Source: a virus
DNA: 37,068 nt
IMG/VR virus record: IMGVR_UViG_3300009173_000038
Coordinates: 1 to 37,068 of that record
Reading direction: 5' to 3' (one strand)
The position numbers and the translations under genes were made by a program. Position 1 is the stretch's first letter. Every line of letters begins with the position of its first letter. Below are positions 5,882 to 15,908 of the stretch, in pieces. Under the pieces are notes generated by a model. The model was not told where the DNA came from. It ran no database searches and saw nothing but the letters and a program-made list of their open reading frames with translations.

Positions 5882-8689
5882 CTATATCTCTGCATCAAAC
5901 CAGATGTATGCTCCTGCATTATTTGTTCTTAGCCAACAAGTATGCCCACTTGTACTAGTACCGAAGCTATTGCCATAAAATCCTACAGAGTTTTCTTGAG
6001 GAACACTCGTAGTAGTCAAGTTACCTGTAACAGACGCACCATTCCTTTCAGCTAGATACCAATCACTTCCAGAACCAAAAGCCATAGTTGGAGCTTCTCT
6101 AAATGTAACTGGTGGGGTTACGTTAGTAGATACAGTTGTTGTGTTGTAAAATCCACTAGTTCCAATATTTTTGTTGTGTCCTTGAACATAATTCAAAAAG
6201 AATCTTTGACACTTTGCCAGAGTTGTACCATATTCTTCATGGACAAAATCAGTAGCTGCACTTCCTATTTCTAGTTGTACACCAGTAATTTCATACCAGT
6301 CATTTGCTCCAGCAGTTCCAACTGGAGTAGTTATAATTTGAAAGACTAATTGATTTGAAGTTGTAGGCACTGCACTTCCACTTGTAAATGAATATCTTGC
6401 CCAGTCAGTAGTAATTGCTTGGTTAGTAGTTCCAATTACAACAGCAGAACCAGTTAAACCTGCCATCATAGATTGGTCAGTACCAGTTCCAGTATGTACA
6501 CCTACATTAATATAATTACTTGCTGGAGAAAAATTCGCTCCTGCCCTTGCCCAAAAACTTAAAGTTATTGTTTCTCCTGCAAATCCTACACAACTAGCAC
6601 TTTCAGCAGGTTGTGAGAAATATTGTGGGTCTACTGGTGTAGTACCACTATCTCTTTGTAATTTTATGCTATGTTTAAATCCATCTGGTGCATCTGTGGT
6701 TTGTGATATTGTCCTACCAGCAGCAGCAGTATATGTATAAAATCTATCTACCCAATATGTTGCAGCAGCAGTTGTATGACTCCCACCACCTTTTTGTGAA
6801 ACTTCCATTGCACCATTAATAATTAAATTTCTATTGGTGGGCACAGCCACTGCGGCAGTTGTAGTATCTACATATGCTTTAATAGACTGTTGCGTAGCTA
6901 ACATAGTAGCAGAGTCACTAGCCATATTATCTTCATCTTTAACATCAGATATATTTGCTGTACTAGGAAAATCTATACTGTTAGAATTCATGTCTAAGTC
7001 ACCACCTAATTGTGGTGTTGTGTCTTCTACTAGGTTGCCTATTCCAGCAGTAACAGAAGCCCATGCGCTACCATTGTAATATTTTAAATTGTTATCAGTT
7101 GTATTAAATACTAAATCACCTTCATTTAAAGAATCACCAGGGTCTGAGCCAGCTACTCTATACCTTTCTGCAAAGCTAGTAACTCCGGCGACGTTGCCTG
7201 CAACAGTAGTTACATTAGCAGCTATCCCAGCGACTGCTGTAACATTAGCTGCTACTCCAGCAACAGTAGTTACATTAGAGGCCACACCTGCCACACTGTT
7301 AATATTGCTCACGATTGCAGCTAGTGCGTTCATGTCAGAAACAGCATCTGCGGTGCCTAGGGTGTTTAAATCAGCAACAAAATCTGAAGTTGCTAGAAGG
7401 TTTAAGTCTGTAATAATGTCCGATGTAGCCAATAGATTTATGTCTGTGACTATATCTGAAGTTGCGAGTATGGCTAGGTCAGCCACTATATCTGAAGTTG
7501 CTAGGATATTTAAATCAGTAACAATAGCAGAAGTTGCTAACAGGTTAATGTCAGTAACTATGTCAGAAGTAGCTAAAGTGTTTAAGTCAGTAACTATGTC
7601 AGAAGTAGCTAAAGTGTTTAAGTCAGTAACTATGTCAGACGTAGCTAATAGGTTAATGTCAGTAACAATGTCTGATGTGGCCAGTATAGCTAAATCAGCA
7701 ACTATGTCTGACGTGGCCAATATATTTAAATCTGTAACTATGTCTGATGTAGCTAACAAGTTGATGTCTGTAACGATGTCAGAAGTAGCTAACGTATTCA
7801 AATCTGAGACAATATCAGATGTGGCTAGAGTGTTTAAATCAGAAATTATATCTGAAGTAGCTAACAATGCCATATCAGCGATAGCGTCTGTTGTAGCTAA
7901 TAATGCCATATCTGCAACTACGGCTGATGTTCCTAATAATGCCATGTCGGCTACAGTTGCTGCTGTTCCTAATAATCCAATTTCTGTTGCTTTACCTGCT
8001 ACGGCTCCTATGTCGGTTGCGTCTGCGGCTACTGCTGTAACATTAGCAGCTATCCCAGCTACTGTAGTTACGTTGGCAGATATCCCCGCTACTGTAGTTA
8101 CGTTAGCGGACACGCCTGCTACTGTGTTAATATTACTAGCATTACCTGCAACAGAAGTTACGTTGGCCGATATTCCAGCTACTGTAGTTATGTTGGCAGA
8201 TATCCCAGCTAATGTAGTAATGTTTGCTTTGTCACTGGTGGATAACCAAGTGCTCTCTAAATAATTCTTTGTTACTGCGTCTTGAGCAGCTGTTGGGTTA
8301 GCTACACTTTTAATTCGTTTACTGTTTGCGTTCCATTGGAAGTCCGCAGGGTCTAAGATTATAACATCATTGGCGTCATCAATAGCTTCTTGTGACATGA
8401 AGAAAGCTTGTTGACTGTCTGTATCTAAGTCTGTCTCTGTTAATACTGAACCAGAGCTATAATTAACCAATTGACTTGCCTGGCTAGTAGTACGTGTTAT
8501 TTGTATTGCAACGTCTGTACCTGGTGCAGTATCGAAGGTAATCTGTGTTCCTGCTCCGTTGTAGGAGAAAGCTGTATTTGCTACTCCCCCAAGTGTGACT
8601 GTTATATCACTTTGGGCACGATAGGAAAACGGGATTGCGTATGCCGTCGTACTGTTGTTACCTGTGTATCTTACAAATGAATTTGCCAT
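5882..8689 (-). CDS. Tail fibre protein (T7 gp17-like N-terminus) with long internal repeats
   Basis: 935 aa receptor-binding fibre. Residues 1 to about 150 are the virion-attachment domain of T7 gp17-type fibres (MANSFVRYTGNNSTTAYAIP, DFQWNANSKRIKSVANP, AAQDAVTKNYL). A repetitive shaft follows: about eight 10-residue repeats (ANVTTVAGIS type, residues about 155-230), about eighteen 12-residue repeats (LATSDIVTDLNT type, about 237-453), then about five more 10-residue repeats. A linker with TTPQLGGDLDMNSNSI leads to a C-terminal domain (from about residue 615, NRNLIINGAMEVSQKG) resembling carbohydrate-binding tail-fibre tips. A promoter-like element lies just upstream, with the SD (AGAAG) inside its 3' end. 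The fibre class is firm; the ligand is unknown. Confidence 0.93.
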   Translation of the reverse strand: MANSFVRYTGNNSTTAYAIPFSYRAQSDITVTLGGVANTAFSYNGAGTQITFDTAPGTDVAIQITRTTSQASQLVNYSSGSVLTETDLDTDSQQAFFMSQEAIDDANDVIILDPADFQWNANSKRIKSVANPTAAQDAVTKNYLESTWLSTSDKANITTLAGISANITTVAGISANVTSVAGNASNINTVAGVSANVTTVAGISANVTTVAGIAANVTAVAADATDIGAVAGKATEIGLLGTAATVADMALLGTSAVVADMALLATTDAIADMALLATSDIISDLNTLATSDIVSDLNTLATSDIVTDINLLATSDIVTDLNILATSDIVADLAILATSDIVTDINLLATSDIVTDLNTLATSDIVTDLNTLATSDIVTDINLLATSAIVTDLNILATSDIVADLAILATSDIVTDINLLATSDIITDLNLLATSDFVADLNTLGTADAVSDMNALAAIVSNINSVAGVASNVTTVAGVAANVTAVAGIAANVTTVAGNVAGVTSFAERYRVAGSDPGDSLNEGDLVFNTTDNNLKYYNGSAWASVTAGIGNLVEDTTPQLGGDLDMNSNSIDFPSTANISDVKDEDNMASDSATMLATQQSIKAYVDTTTAAVAVPTNRNLIINGAMEVSQKGGGSHTTAAATYWVDRFYTYTAAAGRTISQTTDAPDGFKHSIKLQRDSGTTPVDPQYFSQPAESASCVGFAGETITLSFWARAGANFSPASNYINVGVHTGTGTDQSMMAGLTGSAVVIGTTNQAITTDWARYSFTSGSAVPTTSNQLVFQIITTPVGTAGANDWYEITGVQLEIGSAATDFVHEEYGTTLAKCQRFFLNYVQGHNKNIGTSGFYNTTTVSTNVTPPVTFREAPTMAFGSGSDWYLAERNGASVTGNLTTTSVPQENSVGFYGNSFGTSTSGHTCWLRTNNAGAYIWFDAEI
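7330..7978 (-). repeat. Tandem 36-bp (12-residue) repeats in the tail fibre shaft
   Basis: About eighteen in-frame 36-bp units encode variants of LATSDIVTDLNT. Units differ in a regular order. Scoring each by its last four residues gives DLN-T, DLN-T, DIN-L, DLN-I, DLA-I, DIN-L, and this six-unit series occurs twice in succession, so there is a higher-order period of about 216 bp. Two neighbouring units (7551-7586 and 7587-7622) are identical at every base. The ends are approximate because the outer units are diverged. Confidence 0.9.
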
Positions 8690-8694
8690 AATCT

Positions 8695-8714
8695 TCTAAG
8701 AAGGGTACCTTAGT
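8695..8714 (-). promoter_or_regulatory. Putative phage RNA polymerase promoter upstream of the tail fibre
   Basis: Minus-strand sequence ACTAAGGTACCCTTCTTAGA, one of five matches to ACTWAGGTNCCCWTYWWAGA in this window, sitting in the 30-bp gap before the tail fibre. The last bases run into the AGAAG ribosome site, implying a very short leader. AAGGG upstream can also pair with CCCTT, so a weak hairpin is an alternative reading. Confidence 0.65.
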
Positions 8715-8719
8715 GTCCC

Positions 8720-11700
8720 TTATTCTCCCATCATTAAATTTGCTATATTTATTATTGTTTCTTTCTCTAACTGCAGTAATGTTTTACCATCTTGGCCCAT
8801 TAATACTACGTTTCCATATTCTTTTCGTAACAGACTATATGCAATTTGTTCAGCTTGCCTGATTAGTCCAATAAGGAAATTTTGTTGAGAGTCCTGCATG
8901 CTCACGTTACCAGACATAGTTGTAGGTCTGACACCAGCAGAGAACTCGTAAAGAGCACTGTCTGGATTGCTTATTAAATGTTCTAAATAATCTTGAAGAC
9001 GTACTTTCTTTGTTGCTCCTGTTTTAGTTCTAATAGGAAATGTTACATTGCTTTTTAATTCCATCCACTTATCATATAAAGTTTGGTTCGTAACTTTAAC
9101 ATCTACTGTTTTACCATCTTCATCAGCACGCAGAGTTGACATTGTTACTCCCTCAATTCTTAATTCTTTTAAATCATGACCACTCTTTGTCCATTGTGAG
9201 GGGGGTTGGTATTCAAAACGACGTTCTTTAAAAAACTGATTTACAATTTTATTTTCTTTACGAAATGAAAATGGGTACATTCTGTCAGTAGCGGGCCCTA
9301 AAAGCATACTTTGTTTTCTTTCAACTATCTCTCCAGTCCAACTTCTTAAAGGGGAAATTTTACTCTGTTCATCAAAAGGATTAACGCTAGTCAATTTATC
9401 CCAAAAACTGTACATTTCTCTTTCTATACTATCAGTGCCAGCATCTATTTGTTGAAGGATACCACTGAAAGGAACAAAACTTTTAGTAATAGAAGAGACA
9501 GCATAAGACATTCTGCCTGTTGTTTTTGCATCTGAAAAATCTCCAAGAATTATTGTGCTAGCAATATCGACAAAGTTTCTCATAAAAGCTTTACTCCCTG
9601 CATTTTTAACTAGGGAAAATATCATTCCAGTTGAAAACTCAAACCAACTTTGTGTTAATTTTGGACTCTCATCACTGTGATAAGTTTGTGACGCGTTGTA
9701 AGAATCTACCAGGTCTGCAGCAGCAAAGAAGGGTGTCAGTATGTCCAATTTGTTTACATTTACTCCTTTAAAAGAATACGGTTCTACACCTGTTGCTGTC
9801 TTTCTTTGTTTACTAGGGTGCCTTCCTTCCTCTATGCCTGCGCCTGTTATTACACCAGGACGATATATAGCCATCCATATCGCTGTCGACCACATCATAA
9901 GGCCCATGCTTTGACGTGCTATCGCTTCAGCTGCTTCTTCAGGATATAAATATTTACCGTCAGGGCCTTTTCTAAGCATCTGTTTCATGTGTGTTTGAAA
10001 AGCTCCAAGCACAGGGAAACGTTGCAACTCTGCACGCATTAAGGAACCAGGAGTATTGATATACAAAAGTCCTAACGGTTTAGTCCATTTATTTTTTGAC
10101 GAGAACTCAACAGCCCATTGAGTAAAAGATGTGTCTACCTCTTCTGCCACCCAACGTCCATCTTTATTTTTATCAACAGAAGTTACAATACCTCTGTCTT
10201 GGTTAGACATTATACGGGCGTTTTCCAAAGGCTGCATAGACTGCCCTGTTTGACGTTTTCTAAACAGATGTCCAATTAAATCATCATTTAAAATATCATC
10301 CCAAGGTCTTGCTGAACCATCTTGGTTATAAAATCTTTTTAAATATTCTTCAGCTAATTCTTTGTATTGCTTATTTTTATAAAGTTGACGAGCCGCTCCT
10401 ATAGCAGTTCTACTTGCTAACTCTGGGTGCTCCCTCTCAATTATAGTCTGTATAGCCATCATCGCATTTGCGCGGTACATATCATTTTTAAAGAATTCAT
10501 CTATACCACCCATAATACGAGTGCCTGCTGTATGTGTCCAACGTGTTAAGTCGGATGCTACACGCCCTGCTCCACGCGCTACTGAAGCTGCTGTACGTCC
10601 TTCACCTTTAAATATAAAATCTAAATATTTTTGACCTGCTTTTAATGATTCAGGACTGAAACTTTTAAGAAAGTCGTTGTATTGATTTTGTAATTGCACA
10701 TCACCAAATTTCATTATCTTTTGGTCTAGTATAGGCCTGTAATGTTTTATAGATTTATATGCACGTTTAAGTGCAAAACCCGCGTTGTAAATGTAGTGTA
10801 CAAATTGAGAATTAGCTTCACGCCAAGCTTCCTTAGCAGCTATTGTATCTGACATACTTAATGGTAATACTTTTAAATATTTTTCCAAAGGACGACGCAC
10901 TACGTTAGTAGCATTACCTACTATAGTAATCATCTGTGTTGCTGTGTTAGTTAAAATGTTGTTAGTTAAATAACTGTTAATTTTATCCCATGTTCCAAAT
11001 TCTACTTCGCCGTCTATTAATTTTATAAGGAGTTCAGGGTCATCTAAATCTCTAATAATCTCATCAAATTTAGCTTGTTGTGCTTCTCCTCCTATTAAAT
11101 CGTCAAAGAATTTAGTGTCTGTTTTACCTGATTCTTTTATTAAATCACTGAGTTTTTTCTGCAACGTGCGTTGTTGTCGTTCATCTAAGTTAAAATCCAT
11201 TGCTTTTAATTTAGACGCATTTAAAGCTAAAGATATTTCTTTTTTAATAAGACGTTCAACACGTGCAAGTTGAATGTACTCTTTAATAGCGTCAATTTTA
11301 AGTTTTCTTAATTCTGCTGCTTCTTTTTCTGGGAGGCCATCGACGCTCTTTAAAATTAAATCTTTGTAACGATTCCAGTATTGGTCTCTTAAAGCTGTCG
11401 CCCCAATATTAGCTTGCGCCAATTTGGTTGGATTTTCAATAACACTTCGTGCAAGCTCTAGTATCTCATCTAAATTTTCAGGAGTTATATCGTTTGCAAC
11501 TTCTTTTAATGAAGGCCCTTTTTGAGTAATATCATCTAGTACACCTTGAGAGTAACGTGAAATGAACGCTGCTTGTTCTCTATCAGGCATTATTTCTTTA
11601 GTTATATTAAGAAGAGTTTCTGGTGGTTTTTGAGCGCCACCTAACGTTTCGTCGAGAACTGCAGTCCTCTCTTTATTGTATTTTAGATTTGCTTCGTTAT

Positions 11701-13048
11701 ACCAAGCTTTAGCGACATCTCCTTTACTACTAACCAGTGGTAAATGTCCTTCATTTTTAAAGGCGACTGCTAAAGTTTTACGCATCAGCTGTGATATTTC
11801 TATAATTTCTTCTTTAGTTTTACCGCTGTGAGTTAAAGCAAAATCTAAAAACTCATCATAACGTGCAGCTTTTTTTGTTTTACTCCCAACAATGTAGATA
11901 GCTTTTTCTAAGTCGTTGTTAAAAGCAATCTGTCCCCCTTTATATGTCGGCTTGGGAGAGCCTAAATTCTTAGGAAATTTTACAGTTGAAGCGGCAATTT
12001 CTTTTACTTTAATAATATTCGTTACACCTGGGATTTTGTTGCCAGTGCCTTTAACTTTTCCCTCTGCGTTTATGTCTAAATTTTTATTCAACTTAAAAAC
12101 CTGTGGTTCATTAGCGTCATCATAAAGGATTAATCCTTCATCTTCTTCAAAATAATTCTTCACTTTGTGCCATAAACTTTTAGGAGTTACAATACTTGAA
12201 AAAACATTTTCATCCAAAGCTTTAAAAACTGTTTCACCAGTAACTGCACTACGTGCATAAAAATCAAAGTTTGTTAATTCTTTTATACTTTTTTCTCTTA
12301 AATCATTAACAGCCATTTTAACACCTTGTCTACCAAGGAGTGCACTAAAGGGTGCCAGCACAACGCCACCTATAAAACTAGACATAGCGGTACGTCTAAA
12401 ATCATATTCTGATTGTGCGCCTGACTGTATGTCTCTTAATTGCAGAACACTGTCGAAAGCTCCACTAACTACTGCACCAGGAACTACAGCTGCCCCTGCG
12501 TATTTTAAAGTCGATTTCACATTAAGTAACTTTTTAGTGCTTACGGCTATACTCTCTTCAATTAATTCTTTGTTTATCTCTTTACGTATTTTATCTTTTA
12601 GAGCAACTTTAAGACTTTCTTTAATCGTTGTTTTGGCTATTTGGCTACCAAGTCCCGCTGAAAAATAACTTACTGGGTCAAATATTATAGCCCCTAAAAT
12701 GTTTGTACCCCATTGTGAAAATTTAGTATTCGGGTCATTCCACGGCATAGGTAAGAAATCATAAACTTTTTGTATATGTGCAAATTGTTGTTTACGAAGG
12801 TCATCTTCTTCTCCGAATAAACTTATTGCATCGCCAACAATAAAAGCCGTGTTGTTATTCCACGTTTGTCGGTTGTCATAAAAAGACTTAATGACATCTG
12901 CGTCTGACTTTTCTCTCCACTCGTTTTTTGTGTATCCTGATTTGGAATGTCTGTAACTAAAATAATCTCTAACTGTTGCAATGAAGCCATCCTCACCAAG
13001 TCGAGCGAGTGCTCCTTCTTGTGTTTCAATTACTGGGAAAAGACTCAT
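8720..13048 (-). CDS. Internal virion protein D-type (T7 gp16 position), 1442 aa
   Basis: The largest protein of the window, immediately after the gp15-type gene (ATGA overlap) and before the tail fibre, which is the gp16 slot. In T7 such proteins are ejected into the host and span the envelope for DNA entry. Mostly helical and charged, with hydrophobic patches near residues 120-260 (FSAGLGSQIAK, AAVVPGAVVSGAFDS, FIGGVVLAPFSALLG) and near 1080-1110 (SMGLMMWSTAIWMAIYRPGV) that may insert into membrane. The N-terminus (MSLFPVIETQEGALARLGED) shows no clear lytic transglycosylase motif, unlike T7 gp16. Position and size carry the assignment. Confidence 0.85.
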   Translation of the reverse strand: MSLFPVIETQEGALARLGEDGFIATVRDYFSYRHSKSGYTKNEWREKSDADVIKSFYDNRQTWNNNTAFIVGDAISLFGEEDDLRKQQFAHIQKVYDFLPMPWNDPNTKFSQWGTNILGAIIFDPVSYFSAGLGSQIAKTTIKESLKVALKDKIRKEINKELIEESIAVSTKKLLNVKSTLKYAGAAVVPGAVVSGAFDSVLQLRDIQSGAQSEYDFRRTAMSSFIGGVVLAPFSALLGRQGVKMAVNDLREKSIKELTNFDFYARSAVTGETVFKALDENVFSSIVTPKSLWHKVKNYFEEDEGLILYDDANEPQVFKLNKNLDINAEGKVKGTGNKIPGVTNIIKVKEIAASTVKFPKNLGSPKPTYKGGQIAFNNDLEKAIYIVGSKTKKAARYDEFLDFALTHSGKTKEEIIEISQLMRKTLAVAFKNEGHLPLVSSKGDVAKAWYNEANLKYNKERTAVLDETLGGAQKPPETLLNITKEIMPDREQAAFISRYSQGVLDDITQKGPSLKEVANDITPENLDEILELARSVIENPTKLAQANIGATALRDQYWNRYKDLILKSVDGLPEKEAAELRKLKIDAIKEYIQLARVERLIKKEISLALNASKLKAMDFNLDERQQRTLQKKLSDLIKESGKTDTKFFDDLIGGEAQQAKFDEIIRDLDDPELLIKLIDGEVEFGTWDKINSYLTNNILTNTATQMITIVGNATNVVRRPLEKYLKVLPLSMSDTIAAKEAWREANSQFVHYIYNAGFALKRAYKSIKHYRPILDQKIMKFGDVQLQNQYNDFLKSFSPESLKAGQKYLDFIFKGEGRTAASVARGAGRVASDLTRWTHTAGTRIMGGIDEFFKNDMYRANAMMAIQTIIEREHPELASRTAIGAARQLYKNKQYKELAEEYLKRFYNQDGSARPWDDILNDDLIGHLFRKRQTGQSMQPLENARIMSNQDRGIVTSVDKNKDGRWVAEEVDTSFTQWAVEFSSKNKWTKPLGLLYINTPGSLMRAELQRFPVLGAFQTHMKQMLRKGPDGKYLYPEEAAEAIARQSMGLMMWSTAIWMAIYRPGVITGAGIEEGRHPSKQRKTATGVEPYSFKGVNVNKLDILTPFFAAADLVDSYNASQTYHSDESPKLTQSWFEFSTGMIFSLVKNAGSKAFMRNFVDIASTIILGDFSDAKTTGRMSYAVSSITKSFVPFSGILQQIDAGTDSIEREMYSFWDKLTSVNPFDEQSKISPLRSWTGEIVERKQSMLLGPATDRMYPFSFRKENKIVNQFFKERRFEYQPPSQWTKSGHDLKELRIEGVTMSTLRADEDGKTVDVKVTNQTLYDKWMELKSNVTFPIRTKTGATKKVRLQDYLEHLISNPDSALYEFSAGVRPTTMSGNVSMQDSQQNFLIGLIRQAEQIAYSLLRKEYGNVVLMGQDGKTLLQLEKETIINIANLMMGE

Positions 13049-14880
13049 AAATTACCTTCTTTATATTGAGTTAACAAGTCTCGAAGTTCAGTCAATGGCA
13101 CTCCGGTTGCTTCTGAGAAGCTCTGCATTAAGACATTATCATCAATAAGCTGGTCAACAAGAATTTCTGCCCCAGCTAAATCGTTAAAATCTATATTAAA
13201 ATTATCTTCTACAAAAGCTTTAAATGAACCTGCTAATTCGTTTATATCTTTAGTTCCTGGGTCATCTTTTTTAATCTTGTCAAAATTTTCCTTTAGCGCC
13301 TCAGCATCGTATGTGAGTATATTGCCCTTGCCTGCGTTGTTATCGGCTTGCGTTGTCGTATTCTCTTTGACTACCTCGTTAAAATCCTTGCTTGTAAAAT
13401 TCTTACTAACAATCCTTGCGCCCAAATAAAGTTTATCTCTATATATCTCTTTCTTGAAGTCGAGCAATGCTTTACGCACTTCTCTGTTTGTAGGGCCACG
13501 TCCTTTTTCTACGCGGGTTGTTTCATATAAGTCAGAAATTATTCGTGTAACATCGTCTTTAAAACCATCGGTGGCAGAAGCTCCTTCTGCAAAATTCATT
13601 CCATATAGTCCCTTAGCATGCGATTCTTTAATAACGCTTGACATTGAAGTTACAAATTCTTTTACACTTGGGTCTTCTAATAGCGTTCCTGCGCCTTTTA
13701 AATCATCAAATCTTTTTAGCAAGTTTTCACGCTGCGAAGCATTTAATTGTGGGAAGGACTTTATAATAAAATCTTCAAGGCCTTCTCGGCTAGCGAAGCC
13801 GTTATTCAAAATAAAGTTTGTTACTGTTTTTACATCACTACTACTAGCAGGGCCAGCATCATAAGAATCCAAAAATTCAATAGTTTTTTTAGAACCAATT
13901 ATTATATCTAATTCAGCTGTAGCTTCTTCTTTCTGTTTAGGAGTATACGTTAGCCAGTTTAGTTGGTGTTCTAAAACTTTACTTTTCATAGTGCTGTCTA
14001 TAAGTTTAAGTCTGGTGGCAGCAATAGTAGCTCGTTTAGTAGTAAGTTTGCCAACAGCTTCAGATATCCACGGGTGTCTAGTTGAAGCCAGTGACGGTAG
14101 CACTTTACCATCTTTGCTTACTCTTGGCAAAGTTAAAAACTGTTCTAACCTTGTAATTTCTTCTTGCGTAGTTGCTTGTTGAAGTCTTGTTGTTACATAG
14201 TGTTTACTAAATTCAGCCACCAACGTGTTATTCCAAGCTGACGCTTTTGTACCATCGTTTAGAAAGAAATCTTTTTGAAAAGTAGCGATAACAGAATGTA
14301 CATTTTCTGAATCTGTAACATCAATAGTTGTTGCGAGGTTGCTGAATTTTATTTTCTTATCATGCACGCCTCGTAATTCACTATATTTAATATCCATCTG
14401 CTGAAAATACGGCGTTGCAATACCATTAAAACCTGTTTGATACCCTATCGTTTTACCAGTAAATTCTTCAGGCATCTGGCCTGTCACCCATTCTTCCCAA
14501 TCTTCGTTCTCATAATCAAATTCACCAGATGCGACTCTCTTTTGAAGTTCAGCAACAAATTGGCCTGCATCATACATTCCATAGTTATTGTCGATAACTG
14601 ATTTAGTATATTCCCCTTGTAGGTTTGGGTGTGCCCCTTCTTTCATTTCTGCATTTATTTGGTCAGGGCTTTTGCTCAAAAGCAAAGTTCTTAGTTCTGC
14701 GGCTGCTGCTTTCTTACCTTCATCAGCAACCTGAATAACACCTTTCATTGCTGTCGATGTAAAACTTTGTAAGGACTTAACTAAATCTAAAGAGCTCTCA
14801 TCACCAGGACGTTGAGCACCTACATCTGTTGCACCATAATAAAGGTTCTGTATTTGTGATGTATAGTTCGTATTAGCCAT
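13045..14880 (-). CDS. Internal virion protein C-type (T7 gp15 position)
   Basis: 611 aa, soluble and strongly helical, between gp14- and gp16-type genes, as T7 gp15 (747 aa). It should be part of the ejected core that forms the periplasmic tunnel with gp14 and gp16. It starts MANTNYTSQIQNLYYGATD, then SLDLVKSLQSFTSTAMKGVI; Lys/Glu-rich helices fill most of the rest. No membrane segment is visible. A ribosome site (AAGGAGACATA) precedes the ATG, and its TGA overlaps the next start. Confidence 0.82.
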   Translation of the reverse strand: MANTNYTSQIQNLYYGATDVGAQRPGDESSLDLVKSLQSFTSTAMKGVIQVADEGKKAAAAELRTLLLSKSPDQINAEMKEGAHPNLQGEYTKSVIDNNYGMYDAGQFVAELQKRVASGEFDYENEDWEEWVTGQMPEEFTGKTIGYQTGFNGIATPYFQQMDIKYSELRGVHDKKIKFSNLATTIDVTDSENVHSVIATFQKDFFLNDGTKASAWNNTLVAEFSKHYVTTRLQQATTQEEITRLEQFLTLPRVSKDGKVLPSLASTRHPWISEAVGKLTTKRATIAATRLKLIDSTMKSKVLEHQLNWLTYTPKQKEEATAELDIIIGSKKTIEFLDSYDAGPASSSDVKTVTNFILNNGFASREGLEDFIIKSFPQLNASQRENLLKRFDDLKGAGTLLEDPSVKEFVTSMSSVIKESHAKGLYGMNFAEGASATDGFKDDVTRIISDLYETTRVEKGRGPTNREVRKALLDFKKEIYRDKLYLGARIVSKNFTSKDFNEVVKENTTTQADNNAGKGNILTYDAEALKENFDKIKKDDPGTKDINELAGSFKAFVEDNFNIDFNDLAGAEILVDQLIDDNVLMQSFSEATGVPLTELRDLLTQYKEGNL

Positions 14881-14889
14881 TATGTCTCC

Positions 14890-15420
14890 TTAGGAATTTA
14901 AAGTTTTGTTAAGCATAACACTTTGTATTCCTGCCTCCCCTATCCCTAATCCTAAACTGAACAAAGATGGTTTAGCTAAACCCTTAGTAGTGTTATAAAC
15001 TCTGTCTCTTCGTGCTATAGCTTCCAATCTTTGGTCGTATGTACGTCTCGTATCTTTTTCAGATTTTATATTAATTTCTTCTATGTTCAATCCTACCTCT
15101 GAATAAATTTGTTGGCTTATTTTATCTGCATTGCCGTAGCCTAAATTAAGAGATTTATGTTGTGCAATCAGCGCTTCACGTTCTACCACACGTTTAGCAC
15201 GTGCTTCTTCCGTTTCTATATCGCTTTGCTCTGCTCGTATTTTATCAGTATCATAAGCTAAAGCCATGTCAGCATTAGTTCTCAGAGCATCGTTGTAACG
15301 CTCTCTGTCCCTAGAGGATTGTTTAGCTCTTTTATACTCCTGCATTTTTCCCAGTGCACTAAAAGCGAAAGATACGTACGGCGCTGCTTTAATTATTAGT
15401 GGTAACATTGCTGCTCCCAT
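14890..15420 (-). CDS. Internal virion protein B-type (T7 gp14 position)
   Basis: 176 aa. The hydrophobic N-terminus (MLPLIIKAAPYVSFAFSALG) is followed by a long charged helix region (MQEYKRAKQSSRDRERYNDA, then KIRAEQSDIETEEARAKRVV). It ends with a Gly-rich hydrophobic tail (KPSLFSLGLGIGEAGIQSV). This pattern fits T7 gp14-type ejected proteins, which form the outer-membrane part of the DNA channel. The start overlaps the gp13-type stop as TAATG. Assignment is by gene order, size and architecture. Confidence 0.8.
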   Translation of the reverse strand: MGAAMLPLIIKAAPYVSFAFSALGKMQEYKRAKQSSRDRERYNDALRTNADMALAYDTDKIRAEQSDIETEEARAKRVVEREALIAQHKSLNLGYGNADKISQQIYSEVGLNIEEINIKSEKDTRRTYDQRLEAIARRDRVYNTTKGLAKPSLFSLGLGIGEAGIQSVMLNKTLNS

Positions 15421-15908
15421 TATTTATTCACCTCATAAGTCATTAGTACAAAGGGTACTTTCTCTGACGTTAAATTTGTTACTGTAATCTGTTCTTTAAA
15501 TCCTAATAATTTCAGCCACTTACGCGCCTGTGTGTGTCGGCTATCTACAAAATTATGTAAAAAATCATAACCTTCTATCATCTGTGGCATTGTTTTATAA
15601 CACATTTTCATCACAGTTAAAGGTCTTTGTTTTAATTCTTCACTGCTTAAAAACCATATAACACCACTTCTAGGAACCTCAGTTGGGCGTGTTCCAAACA
15701 TGGTTATACATTGATTGTCTTCATTTAAACATGCAAACGTAATAGCATTTTTCTGTGTTAAAGGCCATGCCAAAGCTTCGTGTGGCGTGCTCCCATCACA
15801 AGAGGATATTTCACGTACCTCTAGGGGACTCATGTGAGGAGCCAATTGCCAAACGTGTTTCGGTTTAGCTTTTACTATTTTATATTTATACCCTTGTGGA
15901 ACGTCTAT
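15420..15908 (-). CDS. gp13-like internal virion protein A (DUF2833 type) with apparent non-AUG start
   Basis: Similar to T7 gp13. GVIWFLSSEELKQRPLTVMK and the segment YDFLHNFVDSRHTQARKWLK plus LLGFKEQ match the gp13 pattern of WFVTSD and LWNYVWVGNTSHIRFLKTIG; the fold is acetyltransferase-like. It aids virion morphogenesis in T7. The open frame extends upstream of any ATG, GTG or well-placed TTG. The upstream residues KIVKAKPKHVWQLAPHM look like the true family N-terminus (I..xPAT.EH...IA..MR). I therefore place the start at ATA 15908, 7 nt after AGAAGGA, overlapping the end of tubular protein B; ATC 15911 is close. The conservative start is TTG 15845 (141 aa), which has no ribosome site. 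A base error changing ATG to ATA is also possible. Confidence 0.7.
   Translation of the reverse strand: MDVPQGYKYKIVKAKPKHVWQLAPHMSPLEVREISSCDGSTPHEALAWPLTQKNAITFACLNEDNQCITMFGTRPTEVPRSGVIWFLSSEELKQRPLTVMKMCYKTMPQMIEGYDFLHNFVDSRHTQARKWLKLLGFKEQITVTNLTSEKVPFVLMTYEVNK

Noticed and set aside
7089-8264. 391-codon plus-strand frame opposite the tail fibre
   Set aside because: It is a mirror of the 36-bp and 30-bp repeats in the fibre gene: low complexity, repeating in step, no ribosome site, and against the direction of all other genes.
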